This document shows positions 22,412-32,100 of a DNA stretch of 64,000 nucleotides, one piece after another. Position 1 is the stretch's first letter, and each line of letters opens with the position of its first letter. Below the pieces are notes generated by a model. It was not told where the DNA came from. It saw only the letters and a list, made by a program, of their open reading frames with translations, and ran no database searches. The position numbers were made by a program, and so were the translations under genes. Origin of the DNA: Patiria miniata (taxonomy: Eukaryota; Echinodermata; Asteroidea; Valvatida; Asterinidae); the NCBI RefSeq assembly GCF_015706575.1, contig NW_024037052.1:1054001-1118000 (forward strand), written 5' to 3'.

Positions 22412-22692
22412 GGGAAGGGCAAAACCTATTGATTTACATCACCCCGACGCAAGTTCCATCTCATGAATAGTCAAGTTATTTGCGGTACCATAACCGCCGC
22501 TACATGTTCATCGGATTAGAACCAGCCAACCGATTTCACAAGCTCCGTACTGGAAAGTACGAAGTCGTGGGTTCGAGTCCCATGCCCCACCCAAGTGATG
22601 TTTTCCAATAACTTTCACTCGTAGGAAACATACTGAGTATAGGCTAACAGTGTTTATACGTTGTTTATACGTCGGCGCAGGGCAAAACCTTT
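22412..22692 (+). repeat. SINE tail followed by a second diverged SINE
   Basis: Bases 22415-22480 match the SINE tail seen in reverse at 491-550 (GATTTACATCACCCCGACGC). From about 22480 a second copy follows, with B box GGGTTCGAGTCCC and tail GGGCAAAACCT. An internal duplication of ACGTTGTTTATACG lies at 22655-22675. Confidence 0.65.
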
Positions 22693-22815
22693 AATGATTC
22701 ACCGTAGGATTGGGACAACTTTCGGCCGGCCTCGAATAAGCTCCCACGAAGAACCGAGTTAAGTCCGAGGGATATGATACCGAAGTTCATCAGCGGGATT
22801 GTCTGATTTTTACAG

Positions 22816-23166
22816 AACACGGATAGTGCCACTCAATGAGTGTGAATATTTTTTGTACAGTGGCCGCCACTTGTGGCGGCCGCCAGATAATAAGTGGCGG
22901 CCGCTGTACAAAAAAAATATTTACACACGTACAGAAAAAAATTATATTCACACTTTTTTATGTTGCGGCCGCCAGATAATAAGTGGCAGCCGCTACATAA
23001 AAAGTGTGAATAAAATTAATAACTAAAAATTAAATCATTATGACTTATGTGGCGGCATTATGACTTATGTGGCGGCCGCCACTTATTATCTGGCGGCGTA
23101 ATAAGTGGCGGCTGCTGTACAAAAAAAATATTCACACTCATTGAGTGGCACTCTCCGTCTTCCGTA
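22816..23166. mobile_element. Palindromic element rich in GCGGCCGC sites
   Basis: The outer inverted repeats are AGTGCCACTCAATGAGTG and its complement, extending outward over ACGGA-type bases. The interior holds several copies of GGCGGCCGCCACTTATTATC in both orientations, alternating with TGTACAAAAAAAATATTCAC. Immediately to the right, CATTGAGTGGCACTCTCCGT and following bases are repeated head to tail (about 34 bp, to roughly 23205). No convincing target duplication was found. Confidence 0.65.
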
Positions 23167-23269
23167 CTATCCCATTGAGTGGCACTCTCCGTCTTCCGTA
23201 CTATCCGTCTTCACGGTAACTTTTTAATCTCAATTTACCATTTGGCCGATCGTGAGCAGGGGAGCATTA

Positions 23270-23470
23270 TTGCCGTACCCCCCCCCCCCCATCAAATTAA
23301 TAGCAATCTGGCTTCGCACCTCTTTTTCCTTTCTTTTCTCCCCTTTTCCCACCTTTTTTTCGTTTTCCGGGGGGGGGGGGGCGAGCGCCTCCCCCTTTCT
23401 CCCTCCCCTTTGCGACGCCCATGGAGAGGGAGAGGTTAATGGGCGGGGGCCCACTGACGATCGGAGGCGC
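23270..23470. other. Homopolymer C and G runs
   Basis: A run of about 14 C near 23277-23290 and a run of 13 G near 23369-23381 lie on either side of a pyrimidine-rich stretch. No gene is seen. Such tracts are prone to sequencing error. Confidence 0.6.
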
Positions 23471-23486
23471 TGTTCAAAGTAAGTAC

Positions 23487-24058
23487 CTCGCTTGTACCCC
23501 GGCCCGCCCTGCAAACAGGACGCTAGGATACTCTGATGAATTCACACTCTGATTGGTTGGATTTTGCGTGACCTGTGATCTGCGCGTCATCACGGTCATG
23601 ATTCTGCCATAGACATATAATAATATATTATATGTCTATGGATTCTGCAAAGTTTGAAACGCAGCCGTTAAGATTTGACTCATTACTTTTTTTTTTCCAG
23701 CTTAGAGATGTTTGTTTTTCGTTGAAAATGCGTAATAATGTAGGAAGTTCTGTAAAACTGTTCCCGGCACTTTCCCGGGCTCCGTTTCGAATTACGAACG
23801 GTCGGATTGGATTATGCGACGCTCAAAATTGTGTCCACATGGGCCGCAATGAAACAGAATTGAAATCACATCCAGTATGGAACGTGTGCATTTCTATAGA
23901 AAGTTTTCGGGTAGCATTTGCGTACATTGTACGACTGCGGTCTTGAACAGCTGCAGCAAGATGCTTTATACATAGGTCATAGGCCACTTCCTTCACAAGA
24001 TTCTGTGAAGCTCATCAGAGTGGCCCAGCGTCCTGATTGCAGGGCGGGGGTACGAACG
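23487..24058. mobile_element. Inverted-repeat element (about 55-bp terminal repeats)
   Basis: TACCCCGGCCCGCCCTGCAA, then ACAGGACGCTAGG and TCTGATGA, at 23494-23540 are matched in reverse at about 24012-24053 with a few mismatches. AAGTAC occurs just outside both ends (23481-23486 and 24059-24064) and may be the target duplication. The interior has an open frame of about 100 codons at 23632-23946 with no recognisable domain. The superfamily is unknown. Confidence 0.6.
23608..23640. mobile_element. 33-bp palindrome with 8-bp target duplication
   Basis: CATAGACATATAATA is followed by its reverse complement with a tiny centre. GATTCTGC flanks both sides exactly (23600-23607 and 23641-23648). It looks like two transposon tips joined end to end after loss of the middle, lying inside the element at 23487-24058. 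Confidence 0.75.
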
Positions 24059-24064
24059 AAGTAC

Positions 24065-24980
24065 GCGATCTTAGACACTATTGAACAATAGGTGGCGTTC
24101 TTAGTCGCGGCATATTTTGCCGACGACTTTGCCGCTTGCACGCGGACAGCGGGACGACGATTTCACCACGCGGCGGCGGCGGCAGGGGAGGGGGTGACAC
24201 CCTAAGGTCCCGCCTCTAGCGACGCCAGCGTGATGAGCTCTAGCTTGTAGTTGATTTGGTTGTTTGCTGACTGAGGCTAGTAACCCCATGCAACGACGCT
24301 ACAAAAAGATATTTCTTGCCTCACTGAATTCGCTTGCGCCGTACTATGCCAACTGTGAAGTTTTAAAAAGTGTGTTATACTGACTGGGGGCCTATGGTTG
24401 GTGACATTGTTGATATTTTTGCCTCACCTATTTGAAACATGTTAGGCCTATATTTTATTCTGTGGCGGGAGAAACGTCATTTTGTATATGTAACGGTGTT
24501 TTGTCTCCTGTTGACATTTTATCTATTCCGTTGTTTCTCCTTTTTTTTCTTACTTAGGCCTAATTAAGGAAACGAAAGCGCCAGTAACACACAGTTGCTA
24601 TTTTTGAAGAAATAATCTCAACCACATTTTATCATGTTAACCCTGAACTATAAAAACAAAAAAAAACAGGCCAAAGTTGTTAGAAATATTGGTTTGTCCC
24701 TCGCCCCTCCCAAAACCTGGATTATATTCTGTGCATTTTGGGCATTCGGTGAAAGTAAAAGATAAAAGAAAGCTCCCAAAATCCAAACACGTATGGGTGC
24801 CCAGCAGACATTGGGTGTGTATGTGTTGGGGGGGGGGGGTGCGCACTGGACCCGATGAACCCCTCTCCTGATCCTGGTAATAATAAATTGACCAAAGCTT
24901 TGCGCGGCTGTAGGGTAGAGTATTGCTCCAATTATTTTCTGTTTCGCCTTTGCTCAGTATCCTTAACACCGAATGTTGAA
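24065..24980. other. Gene-free stretch with a CpG-rich core
   Basis: Bases 24105-24240 are CpG-rich with a GCGGCGGCGGCGG run and could be a promoter region, but no transcript start or exon is evident. A run of 10 G lies near 24830. Nothing else is recognisable. Confidence 0.4.
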
Positions 24981-24990
24981 CCGGTGATAA

Positions 24991-25359
24991 GGCCAAAAAA
25001 AAAAATAAGTCGGTCTCTGGTCAGCGCGCGCGTCGATTTTAATCATGCGCGTCGATCTTTTTTTTTCCAAAATGTTCCGCGGTAGCTCCAACAGCGCCCT
25101 CTATTTCCGCACCTCCTCATTTTTTTTTACCAAAGAGCACCAAGGAATGGGAAATTGCACCAAGGCAAATGATCGAAAGCACCAAGGCAAATTATGGAGG
25201 ACACCAATGTACTTGAGGACACCAAAAAAGCAAAATAGTACCTACCTTGTCTGTACAATCCGAGCTTGAAGAAGAAAAAAAAAAAAAAAAAAAAATCCGC
25301 GTGGCCGCGTCAATTCAGGAACTTTGGTCTGACCAGAGACCGATTTTTTTTTTTTTGGC
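24991..25359. mobile_element. Harbinger-like miniature element (TAA target duplication)
   Basis: The ends are GGCCAAAAAAAAAAATAAGT followed by CGGTCTCTGGTCAG, and the inverse CTGACCAGAGACCGATTTTT ending GGCC. TAA flanks both ends (24988-24990 and 25360-25362), the three-base duplication typical of PIF/Harbinger elements. Inside, CACCAAGGCAAAT-type units repeat between 25137 and 25232, and a long A-run starts near 25273. No transposase is present. Confidence 0.7.
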
Positions 25360-25777
25360 CTAATATGATCATTTTACTTCTCCCGATACCAGGAATTAAT
25401 GAGCATTATAGAAATCTTCCATGGATCCAACTGCGTCATGGCCCTCGTTATGCATCAGAATGCCCTTCTGTAATTCGCCCATGCATAACTTATTATAGTC
25501 TACACTTTGTCCGAGTTATCGAGATCTAAATTCGCAGATGTAAAGTCACATTCCATTAAATGCTGCCAGCCGCGTCTTGGTTTTTCTTTTATGAATCAAA
25601 TTAAGTGCGTTTTGTTCGGGCAGCAGAAAATAGGCCTGTGGTGTAAACGGGTGACTACACACAGGTGATTCTATGAATAAGCAACGATCGACTATTTCCT
25701 CCCCGTAGACGCGTGCGCGGAAGAATCGGGTGCTGTTGTTTTTTTCGTTGAAATATGCAGCCCCTGTCTGTGTAGGA

Positions 25778-25841
25778 TATATACGGAGGTTTTAAGTATT
25801 TTTTTCGTAACAGAATCAGTGTTCAAGATGTATTCCTGCTG
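25778..25841 (+). promoter_or_regulatory. Possible TATA promoter and short first exon
   Basis: TATATA at 25778 is followed about 50 bases later by ATG (25828) and then by a textbook donor, CTG|GTGAGT, after base 25841. The next good acceptor, TTTACTTGCAG before 27712, would join in frame (MYSCW, then CKMLRNFKKI) and run 71 codons into the first array monomer. No homology is recognised. It is weak evidence for a plus-strand transcription unit entering the array. Confidence 0.22.
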
Positions 25842-25859
25842 GTGAGTATTTGGCATGTA

Positions 25860-26357
25860 TGCCTACCTGTGTGTGCTTTGATATTTTCGGTTTGTTGTGT
25901 GTGAGTGCGCTTGGGGGGTGAGTTTGGGTGTGTGTGTGTTAATATTTTTTCGGGGGGGGGGGGGTGGTTTGGGACACGAACTCCAAACGCGGGAAACGCC
26001 ATCTTGGATCTGAGTATGAAATCTTTGCTCTACACATGTTTATTATTAAATTTAACAAGTTTTTCAACGAGCATCACTCAGAATTTCCTAAACGCAGTTA
26101 AAATACATGTCATTGCAAAAATGTTTAAAAGGCATGAATCTGGGGCTGAAAAACATTTCCAGTTTATTTTGTTGAAAAATACTTTGAAAATGCACTTGAC
26201 TCTAGCTCCATAGACATTTTACACAATTCAGAAGTGGCGTCTGGATCCTGTCTTTCTGATTTGGACATTGTAAACCAAATACATGTAACATCAATTTAAT
26301 ATATAAAAAAAAATACTTTTGAACTGCACTGGAGGAGAATCCATGCAGCTGTGAGCA
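25860..26357. other. Gene-free stretch
   Basis: GT-rich around 25865-25945 with a run of about 12 G near 25955. No exon or repeat family is recognised. Confidence 0.5.
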
Positions 26358-26365
26358 GAAATTCT

Positions 26366-26801
26366 GGTAATCCTTACCTTTAGGACCCCGTTGCTACATA
26401 AGGTTAAAAGACTCGCCAAAACAACTGAATAAATGACACTCAAAAGTGACATTCTGATATTTCTTGACACAAACGAACAGTTGGCAATGATACCTTCTTG
26501 AATATCAGCAGGTTTAATTTTGAAGAACGGGGGGCAGGGCTTTGATTTATGAGAGGTTAAAGACGACGATGACAAACAGGAAATATATTTTTAAAAAACA
26601 AGATGGCGAACTGCGAAAAACGGTAGGAAAGTCACATTTTCTTTGAACGTGCTTTCAAAATTACAACTAACATGAATTTATCTGAAGAAAAAAGACTGCT
26701 TCAGCCTGCAAAAGTCACTTTGGTGCTGGACAGTCATCTGCAAAAGTCAGTTTTGAATAGAACTCTTAAAAATTCGCGTGTCCTTCAAGATAAGTATTAC
26801 C
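26366..26801. mobile_element. GGTAATCC-ended element, longer copy (8-bp duplication)
   Basis: GAAATTCT flanks both ends (26358-26365 and 26802-26809). The left end is GGTAATCCTTACCTTTAGGA and the right end CTTCAAGATAAGTATTACC. It shares end and internal sequences with the 253-bp copy at 20453-20705, which looks like a shortened version. No transposase is present. Confidence 0.85.
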
Positions 26802-26809
26802 GAAATTCT

Positions 26810-27838
26810 GTTTAGGCCTTCATGTTTGGGACATCCCCATAAAAAAAGTGGCTCAAAATTACTGGACTTCCGTATTGTGAGGAAGTTTATTGAACCATTG
26901 GTGCAGATCAGTAAATAGGCCCAAAATTGCATACGCCGGCCAAATCACGATTTGCATGCCCTCAAATTCTCCGGTATTAGAGCATTTTTAGGGCCGTGAA
27001 CTTAAGGATTTGTAAAAAAGAACGATAAAAGCCACGCAGAGAACTGTGAGCTCGTATAAATGTGGAATGTGGATGAAATTAGGCCCTAAAATGGCACTGT
27101 TTTGCAATGGAGCGTAGGCGTCCATTTTCAAAATGGCGATGGGCTTCAGGCCTGCTTTTAGGGCTGATCATCTTTGGATGGAATTTTCTCGAAATTGGAT
27201 ACATTGGATACCCCACCCCCCCCCCCACCCCAAAAAAAAATTTGCAAGGAAAATGAAAGATGATAAAACAAGCTTTAATTTGATGTGTGTCTCAAACATC
27301 TTGGAGACGGTTCTCATCAGTATTTGTAATGATTTTGAGAAGTGCGCGTAATTAGGCTATCACTGCATGAGGTCTATGGAAGCTTAATGGTCTGCACAAT
27401 GTGCGCCTATTTGTGGGGCTAGTTTTGGGCACAAACATTCAAGAACAGGTGGCCTTTTACCTCCATGACCAAAAGTATTAGCAAACCCAATTGTTCAAAA
27501 ATGTTCCGAACAGGTCTAGGTTTGAAAGGCATGCAATATGCTAGTTCACAACTTTGGGACACCCATTTAAAACTGCATTAATCAACTGTGCCAAAAGAAT
27601 TATCTATAGTCATGCCACCAGACTTCTGAAAGGCCAATCTTTGGAAAACCTTGGACATGTACCAGTCTATAGTCTAAGGCTTCAATTAAAGTGAATTGGC
27701 TTTACTTGCAGGTGCAAAATGTTGAGGAATTTTAAAAAAATATTTAGACTTCAAACTTGGCTGGTGATCTTGCCACTGCCTCATGAAATATTTGGAGAAT
27801 TGTGTCAGCTAAAAAGTGTGCAAAATTGGCCTGAAAAT
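26810..27838. other. Left flank of the array, no gene recognised
   Basis: Low-complexity C- and A-runs occur near 27215-27240. A good acceptor lies at 27709-27711, followed by an open frame into the array (see the promoter candidate at 25778). Nothing else is recognisable. Confidence 0.5.
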
Positions 27839-28450
27839 TGTGTTCACCCCTTGTTTCAGTTCCGTTCGTCTTCGTTGAATGTTCAAAGATGCAGAGTTTT
27901 GACATTTCACTAACACTTTTTGTTTCTTCCCTGTTTTCATTTTTCTGTGTGTGCAGATTGAAGATGAAGGGCACAGAAGTAAGGTCGTCCAAGTGCAGCA
28001 TTCATCTCCCACAGGTAAATGAGTAATGTTTCTCCTTGCAAAACGTCTCTGTTTTGATGCGCTTCCTTGCATTTGAATGGGCTTGCTGGATTTTAACGTG
28101 GAGGTAGACCTTGGGGTATATCTTTGGAGTTTGAGATGGCAAGTTGGACATACAGTACTTGTTGATAAAATGGAAATGTATTGGAGGTTTGATGACAGGA
28201 CGTGATGTCAGAAAATTTGGATATTGAATTTACAATGTATACTTGCTCTTTTTTTCTGCCACAGGGAGCTTTTGAATGCTGCGAAGAGAGAAGACGCCGG
28301 TTTTCATCGAAGTTTTTGTTAAGTAACTGTAACCTTTTTTCCGTGTGACATCTATCGGGGAGGGAAGGGGGGGGGTAAGGGGGAGGTGAAACTTGTGTCA
28401 CCGGCGGTGGAAGCTACCCCTGCCTGGGTCTTTGGTCTGAAATTGGGATC

Positions 28451-28476
28451 ATATCTCCAGCTTGGGATGGAGATAT
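28451..28476 (+). other. Hairpin in each monomer (representative copy)
   Basis: ATATCTCCA and TGGAGATAT form a perfect 9-bp stem with an 8-base loop, GCTTGGGA. It recurs once per monomer throughout the array. Its role is unknown. Confidence 0.8.
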
Positions 28477-28717
28477 GTCCTCTTTGCAGGTCTTAGCCCC
28501 AGGACGACCGTTGTGAAAGTGTGTGTGGTGGGTTGCCGGCTGTTTTGTTGCGTTCTGTTCATGTCTGTCTGTTTCGTCTCCCTATTTGTCCGGGCCCACT
28601 GTGTTCACCCCTTGTTTCAGTTCCGTTCGTCTTCGTTGAATGTTCAAAGATGCAGAGTTTTGACATTTCACTAACACTTTTTGTTTCTTCCCAGTTTTCT
28701 CTTTTCTGTGTGTGCAG

Positions 28718-28775
28718 ATTGAAGATGAAGGGCACAGAAGTAAGGTCGTCCAAGTGCAGCATTCATCTCCCACAG
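28718..28775 (+). other. Exon-like segment A in each monomer (58 nt, representative copy)
   Basis: The pyrimidine-rich TTTTCTCTTTTCTG and TGTGTGCAG lead into ATTGAAGATGAAGG, and the segment ends CCCACAG|GTAAATGAG, a strong donor. One frame reads IEDEGHRSKVVQVQHSSPT and ends in phase 1. Another reads LKMKGTEVRSSKCSIHLPQ and ends in phase 0. It recurs in every complete monomer, including the partial first one. It may be a relic of a gene whose intron-exon segment was amplified; coding is not shown. Confidence 0.35.
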
Positions 28776-29025
28776 GTAAATGAGTAATGTTTCTCCTTGC
28801 AAAACGTCTCTGTTTTGATGCGCTTCCTTGCATTTGAATGGGCTTGCTGGATTTTAACGTGGAGGTACCCCTTGGGGTATATCTTTGGAGTTTGAGATGG
28901 CAAGTTGGACATACAGTACTTGTTGATAAAATGGAAATGTATTGGAGGTTTGATGACAGGACGTGATGTCAGAAAATTTGGATATTGAATTTACAATGTA
29001 TACTTGCTCTTTTTTTCTGCCACAG

Positions 29026-29083
29026 GGAGCTTTTGAATGCTGCGAAGAGAGAAGACGCCGGTTTTCATCGAAGTTTTTGTTAA
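29026..29083 (+). other. Exon-like segment B in each monomer (representative copy)
   Basis: CTCTTTTTTTCTGCCACAG is an excellent acceptor. The following sequence opens GGAGCTTTTGAATGC and could end at a weak donor, TTAA|GTAACT. One frame reads ELLNAAKREDAGFHRSFC then stop. Another reads GAFECCEERRRRFSSKF and continues. The frame that follows from IEDEG in segment A meets a stop after three residues. Confidence 0.3.
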
Positions 29084-29117
29084 GTAACTGTAACCTTTTT
29101 TCCGTGTGACGTCTATC

Positions 29118-29145
29118 GGGGAGGGAAGGGGGGGTAAGGGGGAGG
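29118..29145 (+). other. G-quadruplex motif in each monomer (representative copy)
   Basis: GGGGAGGGAAGGGGGGG, then TAAGGGGGAGG, gives at least four G-tracts of three or more with short loops. It recurs once per monomer, about every 761 bp on the same strand. The central run varies by a few bases and accounts for most monomer length differences. Confidence 0.85.
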
Positions 29146-32100
29146 TGAAACTTGTGTCACCGGCGGTGGAAGCTACCCCTGCCTGGGTCTTTGGTCTGAA
29201 ATTGGGATCATATCTCCAGCTTGGGATGGAGATATGTCCTCTTTGCAGGTCTTAGCCCCAGGACGACCGTTGTGAAAGTGTGTGTGGTGGGTTGCCGGCT
29301 GTTTTGTTGCGTTCTGTTCATGTCTGTCTGTTTCGTCTCCCTATTTGTCCGGGCCCACTGTGTTCACCCCTTGTTTCAGTTCCGTTCGTCTTCGTTGAAT
29401 GTTCAAAGATGCAGAGTTTTGACATTTCACTAACACTTTTTGTTTCTTCCCAGTTTTCTCTTTTCTGTGTGTGCAGATTGAAGATGAAGGGCACAGAAGT
29501 AAGGTCGTCCAAGTGCAGCATTCATCTCCCACAGGTAAATGAGTAATGTTTCTCCTTGCAAAACGTCTCTGTTTTGATGCGCTTCCTTGCATTTGAATGG
29601 GCTTGCTGGATTTTAACGTGGAGGTAGACCTTGGGGTATATCTTTGGAGTTTGAGATGGCAAGTTGGACATACAGTACTTGTTGATAAAATGGAAATGTA
29701 TTGGAGGTTTGATGACAGGACGTGATGTCAGAAAATTTGGATATTGAATTTACAATGTATACTTGCTCTTTTTTTCTGCCACAGGGAGCTTTTGAATGCT
29801 GCGAAGAGAGAAGACGCCGGTTTTCATCGAAGTTTTTGTTAAGTAACTGTAACCTTTTTTCCGTGTGACGTCTATCGGGGAGGGAAGGGGGGGGGGTAAG
29901 GGGGAGGTGAAACTTGTGTCACCGGCGGTGGAAGCTACCCCTGCCTGGGTCTTTGGTCTGAAATTGGGATCATATCTCCAGCTTGGGATGGAGATATGTC
30001 CTCTTTGCAGGTCTTAGCCCCAGGACGACCGTTGTGAAAGTGTGTGTGGTGGGTTGCCGGCTGTTTTGTTGCGTTCTGTTCATGTCTGTCTGTTTCGTCT
30101 CCCTATTTGTCCGGGCCCACTGTGTTCACCCCTTGTTTCAGTTCCGTTCGTCTTCGTTGAATGTTCAAAGATGCAGAGTTTTGACATTTCACTAACACTT
30201 TTTGTTTCTTCCCAGTTTTCTCTTTTCTGTGTGTGCAGATTGAAGATGAAGGGCACAGAAGTAAGGTCGTCCAAGTGCAGCATTCATCTCCCACAGGTAA
30301 ATGAGTAATGTTTCTCCTTGCAAAACGTCTCTGTTTTGATGCGCTTCCTTGCATTTGAATGGGCTTGCTGGATTTTAACGTGGAGGTAGACCTTGGGGTA
30401 TATCTTTGGAGTTTGAGATGGCAAGTTGGACATACAGTACTTGTTGATAAAATGGAAATGTATTGGAGGTTTGATGACAGGACGTGATGTCAGAAAATTT
30501 GGATATTGAATTTACAATGTATACTTGCTCTTTTTTTCTGCCACAGGGAGCTTTTGAATGCTGCGAAGAGAGAAGACGCCGGTTTTCATCGAAGTTTTTG
30601 TTAAGTAACTGTAACCTTTTTTCCGTGTGACGTCTATCGGGGAGGGAAGGGGGGGGGTAAGGGGGAGGTGAAACTTGTGTCACCGGCGGTGGAAGCTACC
30701 CCTGCCTGGGTCTTTGGTCTGAAATTGGGATCATATCTCCAGCTTGGGATGGAGATATGTCCTCTTTGCAGGTCTTAGCCCCAGGACGACCGTTGTGAAA
30801 GTGTGTGTGGTGGGTTGCCGGCTGTTTTGTTGCGTTCTGTTCATGTCTGTCTGTTTCGTCTCCCTATTTGTCCGGGCCCACTGTGTTCACCCCTTGTTTC
30901 AGTTCCGTTCGTCTTCGTTGAATGTTCAAAGATGCAGAGTTTTGACATTTCACTAACACTTTTTGTTTCTTCCCAGTTTTCTCTTTTCTGTGTGTGCAGA
31001 TTGAAGATGAAGGGCACAGAAGTAAGGTCGTCCAAGTGCAGCATTCATCTCCCACAGGTAAATGAGTAATGTTTCTCCTTGCAAAACGTCTCTGTTTTGA
31101 TGCGCTTCCTTGCATTTGAATGGGCTTGCTGGATTTTAACGTGGAGGTAGACCTTGGGGTATATCTTTGGAGTTTGAGATGGCAAGTTGGACATACAGTA
31201 CTTGTTGATAAAATGGAAATGTATTGGAGGTTTGATGACAGGACGTGATGTCAGAAAATTTGGATATTGAATTTACAATGTATACTTGCTCTTTTTTTCT
31301 GCCACAGGGAGCTTTTGAATGCTGCGAAGAGAGAAGACGCCGGTTTTCATCGAAGTTTTTGTTAAGTAACTGTAACCTTTTTTCCGTGTGACGTCTATCG
31401 GGGAGGGAAGGGGGGGGGGTAAGGGGGAGGTGAAACTTGTGTCACCGGCGGTGGAAGCTACCCCTGCCTGGGTCTTTGGTCTGAAATTGGGATCATATCT
31501 CCAGCTTGGGATGGAGATATGTCCTCTTTGCAGGTCTTAGCCCCAGGACGACCGTTGTGAAAGTGTGTGTGGTGGGTTGCCGGCTGTTTTGTTGCGTTCT
31601 GTTCATGTCTGTCTGTTTCGTCTCCCTATTTGTCCGGGCCCACTGTGTTCACCCCTTGTTTCAGTTCCGTTCGTCTTCGTTGAATGTTCAAAGATGCAGA
31701 GTTTTGACATTTCACTAACACTTTTTGTTTCTTCCCAGTTTTCTCTTTTCTGTGTGTGCAGATTGAAGATGAAGGGCACAGAAGTAAGGTCGTCCAAGTG
31801 CAGCATTCATCTCCCACAGGTAAATGAGTAATGTTTCTCCTTGCAAAACGTCTCTGTTTTGATGCGCTTCCTTGCATTTGAATGGGCTTGCTGGATTTTA
31901 ACGTGGAGGTAGACCTTGGGGTATATCTTTGGAGTTTGAGATGGCAAGTTGGACATACAGTACTTGTTGATAAAATGGAAATGTATTGGAGGTTTGATGA
32001 CAGGACGTGATGTCAGAAAATTTGGATATTGAATTTACAATGTATACTTGCTCTTTTTTTCTGCCACAGGGAGCTTTTGAATGCTGCGAAGAGAGAAGAC

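Noticed and set aside
28187-28225. Hammerhead-like sequence in each monomer (TTTGATGACAGG ... TGTCAGAAA)
   Set aside because: The core cytosine before TGATGA is thymine and the bases beside GAAA do not pair as stem II requires, so a self-cleaving ribozyme is not supported.
28187-28440. Possible C/D snoRNA (TGATGA and CTGA boxes) in the monomer
   Set aside because: The nearest suitable CTGA is about 245 bases away, too far, and no terminal stem is seen.
29040-29090. Slight resemblance of CGCCGGTTTTCATCGAAG to the 5S rRNA core
   Set aside because: Only a short stretch matches; the rest of the 5S gene is absent.
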